In this document: positions 1-11,235 of the stretch, in pieces
How the letters are laid out: each line of letters opens with the position of its first letter
How positions within the stretch are numbered: the stretch's first letter is position 1
Assembly (NCBI GenBank): GCA_012934845.2
Contig: WNNJ02000271.1
Span: forward strand, 37,501-101,500
Length of the DNA: 64,000 nucleotides
DNA from: Pomphorhynchus laevis
Lineage: Eukaryota > Acanthocephala > Palaeacanthocephala > Echinorhynchida > Pomphorhynchidae
Direction: 5' to 3'
Notes under the pieces: generated by a model
Database searches by the model: none
Seen by the model: the letters and a program-made list of their open reading frames with translations, nothing else
Told to the model about the DNA's origin: nothing
Position numbers and translations under genes: made by a program

Positions 1-126
1 GTTAAATTCCTGCTGAATAAAATTAGGATGATTCGAAAAGCACATGCTTAGTTTAAAGAGGTAATGTCCATGCTACCATGTAAGCAAATTCTCGGAGATG
101 CCTTTTAATATATCACAAGGCAGCCG

Positions 127-185
127 AGACGACTGATGGTAGTTCACCCTACTGATGAGTGCTGGCGGCTACCATCAGCTCGTCT
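127..185. repeat. Bulged inverted repeat inside each satellite monomer (first copy)
   Basis: AGACGACTGATGGTAG (127-142) is mirrored by CTACCATCAG-C-TCGTCT (169-185), a 16-bp stem with one bulged C around a 26-nt loop. The same dyad recurs in the other monomers, with single changes in the 2155/3591/5027 type (AAACGACTGATGG, CTATCATCAGATCG). Confidence 0.85.
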
Positions 186-1436
186 AGGAGTGATAAGGAA
201 GTCTGCTCTACTTGTACTCGAACTCCGGTTTTAGCAACATTTACAATTATAAAACTGACGCTTATTAGCTCCCGGAGCACAGTTTAACTCAATCGGATTT
301 AAAAACTATAAAAACGTATCCTTTAACGGATCCTGTAAGAAAGCAAGCAACGACAGCAAGTTAAATTCCTGCTGAATAAAATTAGGATGATCCGGAAAGC
401 ACATAGGTAGTTTAAAGAGGTAATGACCATGCTACCACGTAAGCAAATTCTCGGAGATGCCTTTTAATATATCAAAAGGCAGCCGAGACGACTGATGGTA
501 GTTCACCATACTGATAAGTGCTGCCGGCTACCATCAGCTCGTCTAGGAGTGATAAGGAAGTCTGCTCTACTTGTAATCGAACTCCGGTTTTTGCAACATT
601 TACAATTATAAAACTGAAGCTTATTAGCTCCCGGAGCAGAGTTTAACTCAATCGGATTTAAAAACTATAAAAACGTATCCTTCAACGGACCCTGTGAGAA
701 AGCAAGCAACGACAGCAAGTTAAATTCCTGCTGAATAAAATTGGGATGATTCGGAAAGCACATGCTTAGTTTAAAGAGGTAATGTCCATGCTACCATGTA
801 AGCAAATTCTCGGAGATGCCTTTTAATATATCACAAGGAAGCCGAGACGACTGATGGTAGTTCACCCTACTGATGAGTGCTGCCGGCTACCATCAGCTCG
901 TCTAGGAGTGATAAGGAAGTCTGCTCTACTTGTAATCGAACTCCGGTTTTTGCAACATTTACAATTATAAAACTGAAGCTTATTAGCTCCCGGAGCACAG
1001 TTTAACTCAATCGGATTTAAAAACTATAAAAACGTATCCTTCAACGGACCCTGTGAGAAAGCAAGCAACGACAGCAAGTTAAATTCCTGCTGAATAAAAT
1101 TGGGATGATTCGGAAAGCACATGCTTAGTTTAAAGAGGTAATGTCCATGCTACCATGTAAGCAAATTCTCGGAGATGCCTTTTAATATATCACAAGGAAG
1201 CCGAGACGACTGATGGTAGTTCACCCTACTGATGAGTGCTGCCGGCTACCATCAGCTCGTCTAGGAGTGACAAGGAAGTCTGCTCTACCTGTAATCGAAC
1301 TCCGGTTTTTGCAACATTTACAATTAAAAAAATGAAGCTTATTAGCCCCCGGAGCACAGTTTAACTCAATCGGATTTAAAAACTATAAAAACGTATCCTT
1401 CAACGGACCCTGTGAGAAAGCAAGCAACGACAGCAA

Positions 1437-4400
1437 GTTAAATTCCTGCTGAATAAAATTGGGATGATTCGGAAAGCACATGCTTAGTTTAAAGAGGTAA
1501 TGTCCATGCTACCATGTAAGCAAATTCTCGGAGATGCCTTTTAATATATCACAAGGAAGCCGAGACGACTGATGGTAGTTCACCCAACTGATGAGTGCTG
1601 CCGGCTACCATCAACTCGTCTAGGAGTGATAAGGAAGTCTGCTCTACTTGTAATCGAACTCCGGTTTTTGCAACATTTACAATTAAAAAAATGAAGCTTA
1701 TTAGCTCCCGGAGCACAGTTTAACTCAATCGGATTTAAAAACTATAAAAACGTATCCTTCAACGGACCCTGTGAGAAAGCAAGCAACGACAGCAATTTAA
1801 ATTCCTGCTGAATAAAATTGGGATGATTCGGAAAGCACATGCTTAGTTTAAAGAGGTAATGTCCATGCTACCATGTAAGCAAATTCTCGGAGATGCCTTT
1901 TAATATATCACAAGGCAGCCGAGACGACTGATGGTAGTTCACCCTACTGATGAGTGCTGCCGGCTACCATCAGCTCGTCTAGGAGTGACAAGGAAGTCTG
2001 CTCTACCTGTAATCGAACTCCGGTTTTTGCAACATTTACAATTATAAAACTGAAGCTTATTAGCTCCCGGAGCACAGTTTAACTCAATCTGATTTAAAAA
2101 CTATAAAAACGTATCCTTCAACGGATCCTGTGAGAAAGCAAGCAACGACAGCAAGTTAAATTCCTGCTGAATAAAATTAGGATGATCCGGAAAGCACATT
2201 GTTAGTTTAAAGAGGTAATGCTTATGCTACCATGTAAGCAAATTCTCGGAGCTGCCTTTTAATATATCACAAGGCAGCCGAAACGACTGATGGTAGTTAA
2301 CCCTACTGATGAGTGCTGCCGGCTATCATCAGATCGTCTAGGAGTGATTAGGAAGTCTGCTCTACTTGTAATCGAACTCCGGTTTTTGCAACATTTACAA
2401 TTATAAAACTGAAGCTTATTAGCTCCCGGAGCACAGTTTAACTCAATCGGATTTAAAAACTATAAAAACGTATCCTTTAACGAACCCTGTGAGAAAGCAA
2501 GCAACGACAGCAAGTTAAATTCCTGTTTAATAAAATTAGGATGATCCGGAAAGCACATGGTTAGTTTAGAGAGGTAATGACCATGCTACCACGTAAGCAA
2601 ATTCTCGGAGATGCCTTTTAATATATCACAAGGAAGCCGAGACGACTGATGGTAGTTCACCCTACTGATGAGTGCTGCCGGCTACCATCAGCTCGTCTAG
2701 GAGTGACAAGGAAGTCTGCTCTACCTGTAATCGAACTCCGGTTTTTGCAACATTTACAATTATAAAACTGAAGCTTATTAGCTCCCGGAGCACAGTTTAA
2801 CTCAATCGGATTTAAAAATTATAAAAACGGATCCTTTAACCGATCCTGTGAGAAAGCAAGCAACGACAGCAAGTTAAATTCCTGTTGAATAAAATTAGGA
2901 TGATCCGGAAAGCACGTGGTTAGTTTAAAGAGGTAATGACCATGCTACCACGTAAGCAAATTCTCGGAGATGCCTTTTAATATATCACAAGGAAGCCGAG
3001 ACGACTGATGGTAGTTCACCCTACTGATGAGTGCTGCCGGCTACCATCAGCTCGTCTAGGAGTGATAAGGAAGTCTGCTCTACTTGTAATCGAACTCCGG
3101 TTTTTGCAACATTTACAATTAAAAAAATGAAGCTTATTAGCTCCCTGAGCACAGTTTAACTCAATCGGATTTAAAAACTATAAAAACGTATCCTTCAACG
3201 GACCCTGTGAGAAAGCAAGCAACGACAGCAATTCAAATTCCTGCTGAATAAAATTGGGATGATTCGAAAAGCACATGCTTAGTTTAAAGAGGTAATGTCC
3301 ATGCTACCATGTAAGCAAATTCTCGGAGATGCCTTTTAATATATCACAAGGAAGCCGAGACGACTGATGGTAGTTCACCCTACTGATGAGTGCTGCCGTC
3401 TACCATCAGCTCGTCTAGGAGTGACAAGGAAGTCTGCTCTACCTGTAATCGAACTCCGGTTTTTGCAACATTTACAATTATAAAACTGAAGCTTATTAGC
3501 TCCCGGAGCACAGTTTAACTCAATCTGATTTAAAAACTATAAAAACGTATCCTTCAACGGATCCTGTGAGAAAGCAAGCAACGACAGCAAGTTAAATTCC
3601 TGCTGAATAAAATTAGGATGATCCGGAAAGCACATTGTTAGTTTAAAGAGGTAATGCTTATGCTACCATGTAAGCAAATTCTCGGAGCTGCCTTTTAATA
3701 TATCACAAGGCAGCCGAAACGACTGATGGTAGTTAACCCTACTGATGAGTGCTGCCGGCTATCATCAGATCGTCTAGGAGTGATTAGGAAGTCTGCTCTA
3801 CTTGTAATCGAACTCCGGTTTTTGCAACATTTACAATTATAAAACTGAAGCTTATTAGCTCCCGGAGCACTGTTTAACTCAATCGGATTTAAAAACTATA
3901 AAAACGTATCCTTTAACGAACCCTGTGAGAAAGCAAGCAACGACAGCAAGTTAAATTCCTGTTTAATAAAATTAGGATGATCCGGAAAGCACATGGTTAG
4001 TTTAGAGAGGTAATGACCATGCTACCACGTAAGCAAATTCTCGGAGATGCCTTTTAATATATCACAAGGAAGCCGAGACGACTGATGGTAGTTCACCCTA
4101 CTGATGAGTGCTGCCGGCTACCATCAGCTCGTCTAGGAGTGACAAGGAAGTCTGCTCTACCTGTAATCGAACTCCGGTTTTTGCAACATTTACAATTAAA
4201 AAAATGAAGCTTATTAGCTCCCGGAGCACAGTTTAACTCAATCGGATTTAAAAACTATAAAAACGTATCCTTCAACGGACCCTGTGAGAAAGCAAGCAAG
4301 GACAGCAAGTTAAATTCCTGCTGAATAAAATTGGGATGATTCGGAAAGCACATGCTTAGTTTAAAGAGGTAATGTCCATGCTACCATGTAAGCAAATTCT

Positions 4401-5744
4401 CGGAAATGCCTTTTAATATATCACAAGGAAGCCGAGACGACTGATGGTAGTTCACCCAACTGATGAGTGCTGCCGGCTACCATCAACTCGTCTAGGAGTG
4501 ATAAGGAAGTCTGCTCTACTTGTAATCGAACTCCGGTTTTTGCAACATTTACAATTAAAAAAATGAAGCTTATTAGCTCCCTGAGCACAGTTTAACTCAA
4601 TCGGATTTAAAAACTATAAAAACGTATCCTTCAACGGACCCTGTGAGAAAGCAAGCAACGACAGCAATTTAAATTCCTGCTGAATAAAATTGGGATGATT
4701 CGGAAAGCACATGCTTAGTTTAAAGAGGTAATGTCCATGCTACCATGTAAGCAAATTCTCGGAGATGCCTTTTAATATATCACAAGGAAGCCGAGACGAC
4801 TGATGGTAGTTCACCCTACTGATGAGTGCTGCCGTCTACCATCAGCTCGTCTAGGAGTGACAAGGAAGTCTGCTCTACCTGTAATCGAACTCCGGTTTTT
4901 GCAACATTTACAATTATAAAACTGAAGCTTATTAGCTCCCGGAGAACAGTTTAACTCAATCTGATTTAAAAACTATAAAAACGTATCCTTCAACGGATCC
5001 TGTGAGAAAGCAAGCAACGACAGCAAGTTAAATTCCTGCTGAATAAAATTAGGATGATCCGGAAAGCACATTGTTAGTTTAAAGAGGTAATGCTTATGCT
5101 ACCATGTAAGCAAATTCTCGGAGCTGCCTTTTAATATATCACAAGGCAGCCGAAACGACTGATGGTAGTTAACCCTACTGATGAGTGCTGCCGGCTATCA
5201 TCAGATCGTCTAGGAGTGATTAGGAAGTCTGCTCTACTTGTAATCGAACTCCGGTTTTTGCAACATTTACAATTATAAAACTGAAGCTTATTAGCTCCCG
5301 GAGCACAGTTTAACTCAATCGGATTTAAAAACTATAAAAACGTATCCTTTAACGAACCCTGTGAGAAAGCAAGCAACGACAGCAAGTTAAATTCCTGTTT
5401 AATAAAATTAGGATGATCCGGAAAGCACATGGTTAGTTTAAAGAGGTAATGACCATGCTACCACGTAAGCAAATTCTCGGAGATGCCTTTTAATATATCA
5501 CAAGGCAGCCGAGACGACTGATGGTAGTTCACCCTACTGATGAGTGCTGCCGGCTACCATCAGCTCGTCTAGGAGTGATAAGGAAGTCTGCTCTACTTGT
5601 AATCGAACTCCGGTTTTTGCAACATTTACAATTATAAAACTGAAGCTTATTAGCTCCCGGAGCACAGTTTAACTCAATCGGATTTAAAAATTATAAAAAC
5701 GGATCCTTTAACCGATCCTGTGAGAAAGCAAGCAACGACAGCAA
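1437..5744. repeat. Higher-order repeat: 4 x 359 bp = 1436 bp, three turns
   Basis: Diagnostic monomers recur every fourth position. The monomer with GGAGCTGCC, GTTAACCCTAC and GATCGTCTAGGAGTGATTAGG begins at 2155, 3591 and 5027. The next monomer, with CTGTTTAATAAAATTAGG, begins at 2514, 3950 and 5386. Monomers at 1796, 3232 and 4668 share the junction variant CAATTTAAATT or CAATTCAAATT. The spacing is 1436 bp in every case. The fourth position varies: 2873 and 5745 share CACGTGGTTAG, while 1437 and 4309 share CACCCAACTGATG and ATCAACTCG. Confidence 0.93.
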
Positions 5745-6968
5745 GTTAAATTCCTGTTGAATAAAATTAGGATGATCCGGAAAGCACGTGGTTAGTTTAA
5801 AGAGGTAATGACCATGCTACCACGTTAGCAAATTCTCGAAGATGCCTTTTAATATATCACAATGCAGCCGAGACGACTGATGGTAGTTCACCCTACTGAT
5901 GAGTGCTGCCGGCTACCATCAGCTCGTCTAGGAGTGATAAGGAAGTCTGCTCTACTTGTACTCGAACTCCGGTTTTTGCAACATTTACAATTATAAAACT
6001 GACGCTTATTTGCTCATCAGCTCGTCTAGGAGTGATAAGGAAGTCTGCTCTACTTGTAATCGAACTCCGGTTTTTGCAACATTTACAATTAAAAAGATGA
6101 AGCTTATTAGCTCCCGGAGCACAGTTTAATATATCACAAGGCAGCCGAGACGACTGATGGTAGTTCACCCAACTGATGAGTGCTGCCGGCTACCATCAGC
6201 TCGTCTAGGAGTGATAAGGAAGTCTGCTCTAATTGTAATCGAACTCCAGTTTTTGCAACATTTACAATTATAAAACTGAAGCTTATTAACTCCCGGAGCA
6301 CAATTTAACTCAATCGGATTTAAAAACTATAAAAACGTATCCTTTAACGAACCCTGTGAGAAAGCAAGCAACGACAGCAAGTTAAATTCCTGTTTAATAA
6401 AATTAGGATGATCCGGAAAGCACATGGTTAGTTTAAAGAGGTAATGCCCATGCTACCACGTTAGCAAATTCTCGGAAATGCCTATTTAATATATCACAAG
6501 GCAGCCGAAACGACTGATGGTAGTTCACCCTACTGATGAGTGCTGCCGGCTACCATCAGCTCGTCTAGGAGTGATAAGGAAGTCTGCTCTACTTGTACTC
6601 GAACTCCGGTTTTTGCAACATTTACAATTATAAAACTGACGCTTATTTGCTCATCAGCTCGTCTAGGAGTGATAAGGAAGTCTGCTCTACTTGTAATCGA
6701 ACTCCGGTTTTTGCAACATTTACAATTAAAAAGATGAAGCTTATTAGCTCCCGGAGCACAGTTTAATATATCACAAGGCAGCCGAAACGACTGATGGTAG
6801 TTCACCCTACTGATGAGTGCTGCCGGCTACCATCAGCTCGTCTAGGAGTGATAAGGAAGTCTGCTCTAATTGTAATCGAACTCCAGTTTTTGCAACATTT
6901 ACAATTATAAAACTGAAGCTTATTAACTCCCGGAGCACAATTTAACTCAATCGGATTTAAAAACTATA
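5745..6968. repeat. Rearranged right edge of the satellite, 637-bp secondary unit
   Basis: From about 6010 the 359-bp register breaks. A partial monomer is joined internally (TTTGCTCATCAGCTCG at about 6010) and the composite of one full plus one shortened monomer is itself duplicated: sequence around 5893-6168 recurs almost unchanged at 6530-6805, a shift of 637 bp. The last partial monomer stops at about 6968 in (TA)n. Confidence 0.88.
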
Positions 6969-7060
6969 TATATATATATTTATATTTATATTCATTAGAA
7001 TATTTTTGAAACTGGCGCTATATATATAAAGTTTGGTTTCTAATAAACATACAATATAGT

Positions 7061-7098
7061 GACCTGAAGAAGACTCAGTAAAGAGTCGAAACGTTGTC
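7061..7098 (+). other. Hammerhead-like core motif (CTGAAGA...GTCGAAACGTTGTC)
   Basis: CTGAAGA at 7064-7070 fits the hammerhead box CUGANGA. It is followed by GACTC-AGTAAA-GAGTC (7072-7087), a perfect 5-bp stem II, then GAAA (7088-7091), a possible 2-bp stem III (AC/GT) and a GTC triplet ending at 7098. Stem I pairing with the flanks is not evident, so activity is doubtful. Hammerhead motifs with very short stem III are known at the termini of Penelope-like elements, which are abundant in this window; the link is an inference. Confidence 0.45.
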
Positions 7099-7319
7099 AA
7101 AATATACATTGGTCTTCTCTGGTATTTTCGTGGATTTTCAATATATATATTTGTTTGAAGAAATACAAAAAAAATATTAACGTTTTTGTCCGAAGCCTAT
7201 TTTAATCTAGAACAAGTGCTCAAAATTAGAAAACATCATAAATCCCAAGTTACGTTAAGTCTAAATTAAAAATATCTTTATCATTTAACCCAAATGGATC
7301 ATCTCATAACACGAGGGGC

Positions 7320-7363
7320 ATTATCAAAAAGGGCATCTTGAAAATGATGCCCTTTTTGATAAT
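7320..7363. repeat. Perfect 18-bp palindrome, 8-nt loop
   Basis: ATTATCAAAAAGGGCATC (7320-7337) is exactly the reverse complement of 7346-7363. It would form a strong hairpin. No element around it is recognised. Confidence 0.9.
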
Positions 7364-8425
7364 TATATACTAAATTTTCATGTCACATAAAATTTTCATC
7401 ACACAAGAAAACTCCGTCAAAATGCGATGTGAAAGACGAGTTTTAATATTTTTTATTGATTAGAAATCTAATCAATAAATCTTTGTACAATCGCATGTAT
7501 CTTTTTTACACTTCATTATTGTAAATTTTTATCGAAACCTAAAATATTCCTTAACTAACGAGTTGTTTATCAACGAGTTCAATTAATAAAAAAATTAAAT
7601 GTTGTTATTTATTTTGTGTGTTCATCGACTTAATGAAGAATATTCAAGCAAGTGCGTTACTGAATTGTTTTCTATTATTCATAAGTAAAAACTTAATTTT
7701 TTATTTCAAATTCTAGTATTCTCGATTTAAATACAAAAAATAGTCAATTGTTACATTTTTCATTGTGATAATTCAATGCTCACAATGGCTGTTTAAATTA
7801 ATATAATTTACATCCATCCATGGAAGGAAGTTTGTTGGTAATCTTATATGAATGACAAAAATGAAATTGATTTTTTCACCTTCTTGGAAAAGGTGTAAAA
7901 GGTGTGTTAGTAACCGGTGTGTATATATAGACAAGTTGTCTTATCTGTGGATAAATTTAAGCCTTCCCTTCCCATTCATCTGTGGTTCAGCACGAATTAG
8001 TGTCATCTAGAGTATTACCCTACAGCGTGATATATTAGACTAATCAGCGCATTTTATCTATGGAATTAAGTAAAAATACCACAAGATAAAGTAACGTGAT
8101 GCACTTTTCCTAGGATCCTAAACATTTAAGTTTTATATACTTGAAATGTAAGAATATGGAATTGCTTTTTTAAACAGAAGCGGGAGATGATATTTTCCTA
8201 CGTAAACTCAAAATAATACTTTGCAGTTTGTAAGTTAAACAAAAAATCTTATGTACGATTCAAAATTTAACGAATGCAAAAATATCTTAAACGTTTAAAT
8301 TTGACTGTTGGGCAGTGTTTAAGGTATTTTAATAGAATATATTTCATAATTATTATTAAAACTACAACAATATTTTTTAGACTATGAATCAATTTTAAAA
8401 ACAGTACTATTTTAAAAAATAGGCT
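7364..8425. other. No gene recognised
   Basis: AT-rich sequence with frequent stops in all frames. I see no conserved motif, RNA gene or repeat boundary in it. Confidence 0.6.
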
Positions 8426-8427
8426 CT

Positions 8428-8700
8428 GCTGCTATGTTGAACCTAGGAATAGGGGCAGAAATCTGATAGCATAGCTACTCCTACTGATGACCTATAATCC
8501 TTATTCTAATACAACGTCTATTATTTATTAGTCAATGCATATAAATTGACTTTTATTTTGATTTTAAATTTTATCATTTTATAAATATAAATTGTATAAA
8601 ATATTATATAATTATTTATTATTTATTATTATTTATCTTTATTTGTAATTTATTTATAGTATAAAATACCTAGACTCAGTTAGCTGATCTGATTTGTTAA
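8428..8700 (-). repeat. R1 dispersed AT-rich repeat, copy 1
   Basis: R1 is defined here by comparing copies. Read on its plus orientation it starts near AGCTAACTGAGTCTACG, runs through an AT-rich middle, then ATTGACTAATAAATAATA, CGTTGTATCAGAATAAG, GAGGTCATCAGGAGGAACTG, CTATGCTATCAGGTTTCGG and ends near a GGCC-rich block and TATTTCCTCTG. This copy is reversed: CTCTGCTGCTATGTTGAACC at the left, CTTATTCTAATACAACG near 8507, AGACTCAGTTAGCTGATC near 8672. No coding capacity; likely a non-autonomous element. Confidence 0.75.
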
Positions 8701-9110
8701 TTATGATATTAATAAGATATCATTATCAAACATTGTTTTGTATTTAATGCAAAAAAAGTAACTTTGAGTAAGTATTGATATATCAATAAAATCAAGATAC
8801 TCCATTCCAACTAGATTTGAAATTTCTAGTTCCTCGACTGCAATTCTGTTCATTTTTGTGTTGCAGCACATTTTTGTGTTGGATCCGTTAAAAATGGATG
8901 TTGAGGAGTGTAGTGCAAAAAGTCGATATTGAGGATCCTCACTGCAATCAATATAGTATAAAATACCTAGACTCAGTTAGCTGATCTGATTTGTTAATTA
9001 TGATAATTATGAGATATGGTAATAATACTGATACATCATTATTAAATATTGTTTTGTATTAAATTCAAAATAAAGTTTGATTTAGTATTGACATATTAAT
9101 ACACTCAATT
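8653..9110. repeat. Direct repeat of about 145 bp (8653 and 8947)
   Basis: TAGTATAAAATACCTAGACT and the following AGTTAGCTGATCTGATTTG occur at about 8658 and again at about 8952, followed in both by diverging but alignable AT-rich sequence (ATTGTTTTGTATT). The first half is the end of R1 copy 1, so the second is a partial R1 duplicate extending past the R1 boundary. Confidence 0.75.
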
Positions 9111-10792
9111 AGCAATCAATACAAAATCATTAATTTTATTATCGAAATGCTATTCAATTTATTCAAGGTCTATCAATAATCGAGGAATAATCATCTATAC
9201 TCAAGATCGGCATCAATCGAGAGTGAATGTTTCCATTGCCAGCGAATTTTATGCAGATGGATACACATGTGGTCATAATGATGAAACCGAAATAGAATTT
9301 ATGAGAATAGCCGTGTAGAGATAAGGGCGGTGCATGTTTGAATGCAAATCTACGAATGTCATGAGCGTACAAAATTCCTGACGAACGAAATTAGTAAGGG
9401 AAATCTTGAGTCAAATAATTCACTTATAGTTCAAGTGATTGGCTACTGGTTAGTATTAAAAATTAAAAATGAATAAATGATATCATTTAATTAAATGTTA
9501 CTGAATAAATTGAAGTTACTGTCGGTCCATTCTTAAGTATAATGACAAATATAATAACATAATAATATTACATAATAATATAATATTAAGTACAGGCCAA
9601 ATATCATTATAATAGGCAATTCTTGCGTGATAGTTTCGAGTGAACTTCGCAATTATTTTATTTTACAATTTTGAACGTTAGCTTTGAGAAAATAAAAACT
9701 TCAAAATTATTCAATTCTTGATTTCTTCACAATTATAAAAAGAATTTTCAATAAACAAAATATATTTGAATTCACAATAAACAAAATATATTTGTGCTTT
9801 AATCGTTTTCAGAAACTTAAATTTCGATTTTGCTTAATTAAAACCTATGTTTGTGTTTACAATCTGATATTTTAGCTTATAAAATGAGAGACCTACTTAA
9901 AGAGATTAAATCAAGCAAGTTAAATTAGGCAATGAAAGCGTTGATTATTTCATATTAATAAAATTTTAGTCATGAACACTTTATTTTATATTTAAAATAA
10001 ATATAATTTAGTTTAAATATAAACATAGTTTGTATTTAAATCACTAACTATAATTTTTTAAGAATTTGCGTAAGTAAGTTATATGGATTATTATGAAAAG
10101 CCATTTCAAAAATCCGGCTCTTAGATTTGTTAAAGCAAACAACAAATTGCAAATGTGGTAAGACGAATGCAACCCTGGCCTGTAAATTTCAGATATAGCA
10201 CTTAATGTGTAACTTCTAAGTACAGTATTTTGACCTGTGTGTTGATGCACTATGCTGCATATTATTATGTGATGATATTCTTCTTAATTGTATCAAAACA
10301 ACGATTTGAGTCACTTCAATCTCGCCTACTATAAGTGAGTATTCCTCCTTTAAAAAACAATTAAAATTAATCTCTGTCCATTCCCACCTTTAACGTAACC
10401 ACTACGGCCGACATTATAGTGATATTTACTAATTTCTCTACTCCTTGAAATTAATTCTAAGAGCTGTAAGAATATTCAAGGTGACGATAACTTCGTAAAT
10501 TTCAATTCCTCCTGTTTATCTCATTGACATTTGCATATAATTTATGGAAAAATAGTCCAACCCTGTTGTACGGCTATCAACATTATTCGTCTTCAATGCT
10601 TTAATCTGAAAACAACAAATTGTGATTTAAAAACAATTTTATTACTTAAAACGAAATCTTACTTAAAACTAAACAATATATTGTGATTTTATACTGATGG
10701 TGTGGAACCATCAGAATAAAACAAGTCCAAAAAAAGAATATAACCAATCGCGCATGTAACTTACGAAATTTAACGAGTTAATTTGCTCAATT
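9111..10792. other. No gene recognised
   Basis: AT-rich DNA. The short open frames at 9163-9372 and 10044-10250 (minus) have no recognisable motif and look like chance frames. Confidence 0.6.
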
Positions 10793-11235
10793 TTCTAAAC
10801 TGGTCATTCCACAGAAACGATTATATATGAAAATATTGCTAATAAGTGAATATTAACCTAAACTGTAGACTTTAAACAGACAAAAGTACAAAAATTACAT
10901 TGGTTGATTATTTTAGCTACAATTTCATTAAATCCCTGAGATATTGCTGCACACCTGGATTTTTATTATCGAAAAATATATTAAAGCAAAGAAAGAAATG
11001 TACTATACCATCCCTCTGGATTTCAGTCATCAAGAAAACGTAAAAAAAGCACAAGAAGAAAGTGTAGACTATGGATGGCTAAGATTAAGATAAAATTCGA
11101 CATACCAAAAGCTCATATTATAATGACATATTTATGAGTCTGAAATTTTCAAAAACTGACCGATTCACAGAAACGATTATATATGAAAATATTTTTATCT
11201 TTTCTTGAATATTAACCTAAACTGTAGACTTTTAA
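10793..11235. repeat. Two direct copies of an 80-90 bp segment, 354 bp apart
   Basis: CACAGAAACGATTATATATG followed by AATATTAACCTAAACTGTAG occurs at about 10810-10870 and again at about 11164-11230. The spacer between shows no coding capacity. Either a local duplication or the ends of an unrecognised element. Confidence 0.7.

Larger units (their letters stand above)
1..6968. repeat. 359-bp satellite array, about 19 monomers
   Basis: A tandem array runs off the left edge. Counting the junction word GTTAAATTCC puts monomer starts at 1, 360, 719, 1078, 1437, 1796, 2155 and so on to 5745, always exactly 359 bp apart, so there are almost no indels for 16 monomers. Monomers differ by scattered substitutions, for example CTGCTGAAT versus CTGTTTAAT near the start and AATTATAAAACTG versus AATTAAAAAAATG in the middle. 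Each monomer carries a bulged inverted repeat. It ends at about 6968 in a TA-rich run. Small open frames inside it are by-products of the repeat. The array is consistent with pericentromeric or other heterochromatic satellite; location on the chromosome is inferred only. Confidence 0.97.

Noticed and set aside
133-200. Hammerhead ribozyme in the satellite (CTGATGAG in each monomer)
   Set aside because: CTGATGA is present but no GAAA box or stem II partner follows at a workable distance.
5893-6805. Open frames of 65 and 91 codons within the satellite
   Set aside because: They repeat with the satellite and shift with the 637-bp unit; no motif or start context. Artefacts of the repeat.
1-6968. 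Relation to the Drosophila 359-bp satellite
   Set aside because: Only the unit length is the same; I see no sequence basis for homology.
1-6968. CRISPR-like array
   Set aside because: Repeats are adjoining 359-bp monomers without spacers, in a eukaryotic setting.
10793-11235. Long terminal repeats of a small retroelement
   Set aside because: Repeats are only 80-90 bp, imperfect, and nothing coding or primer-site-like lies between them.
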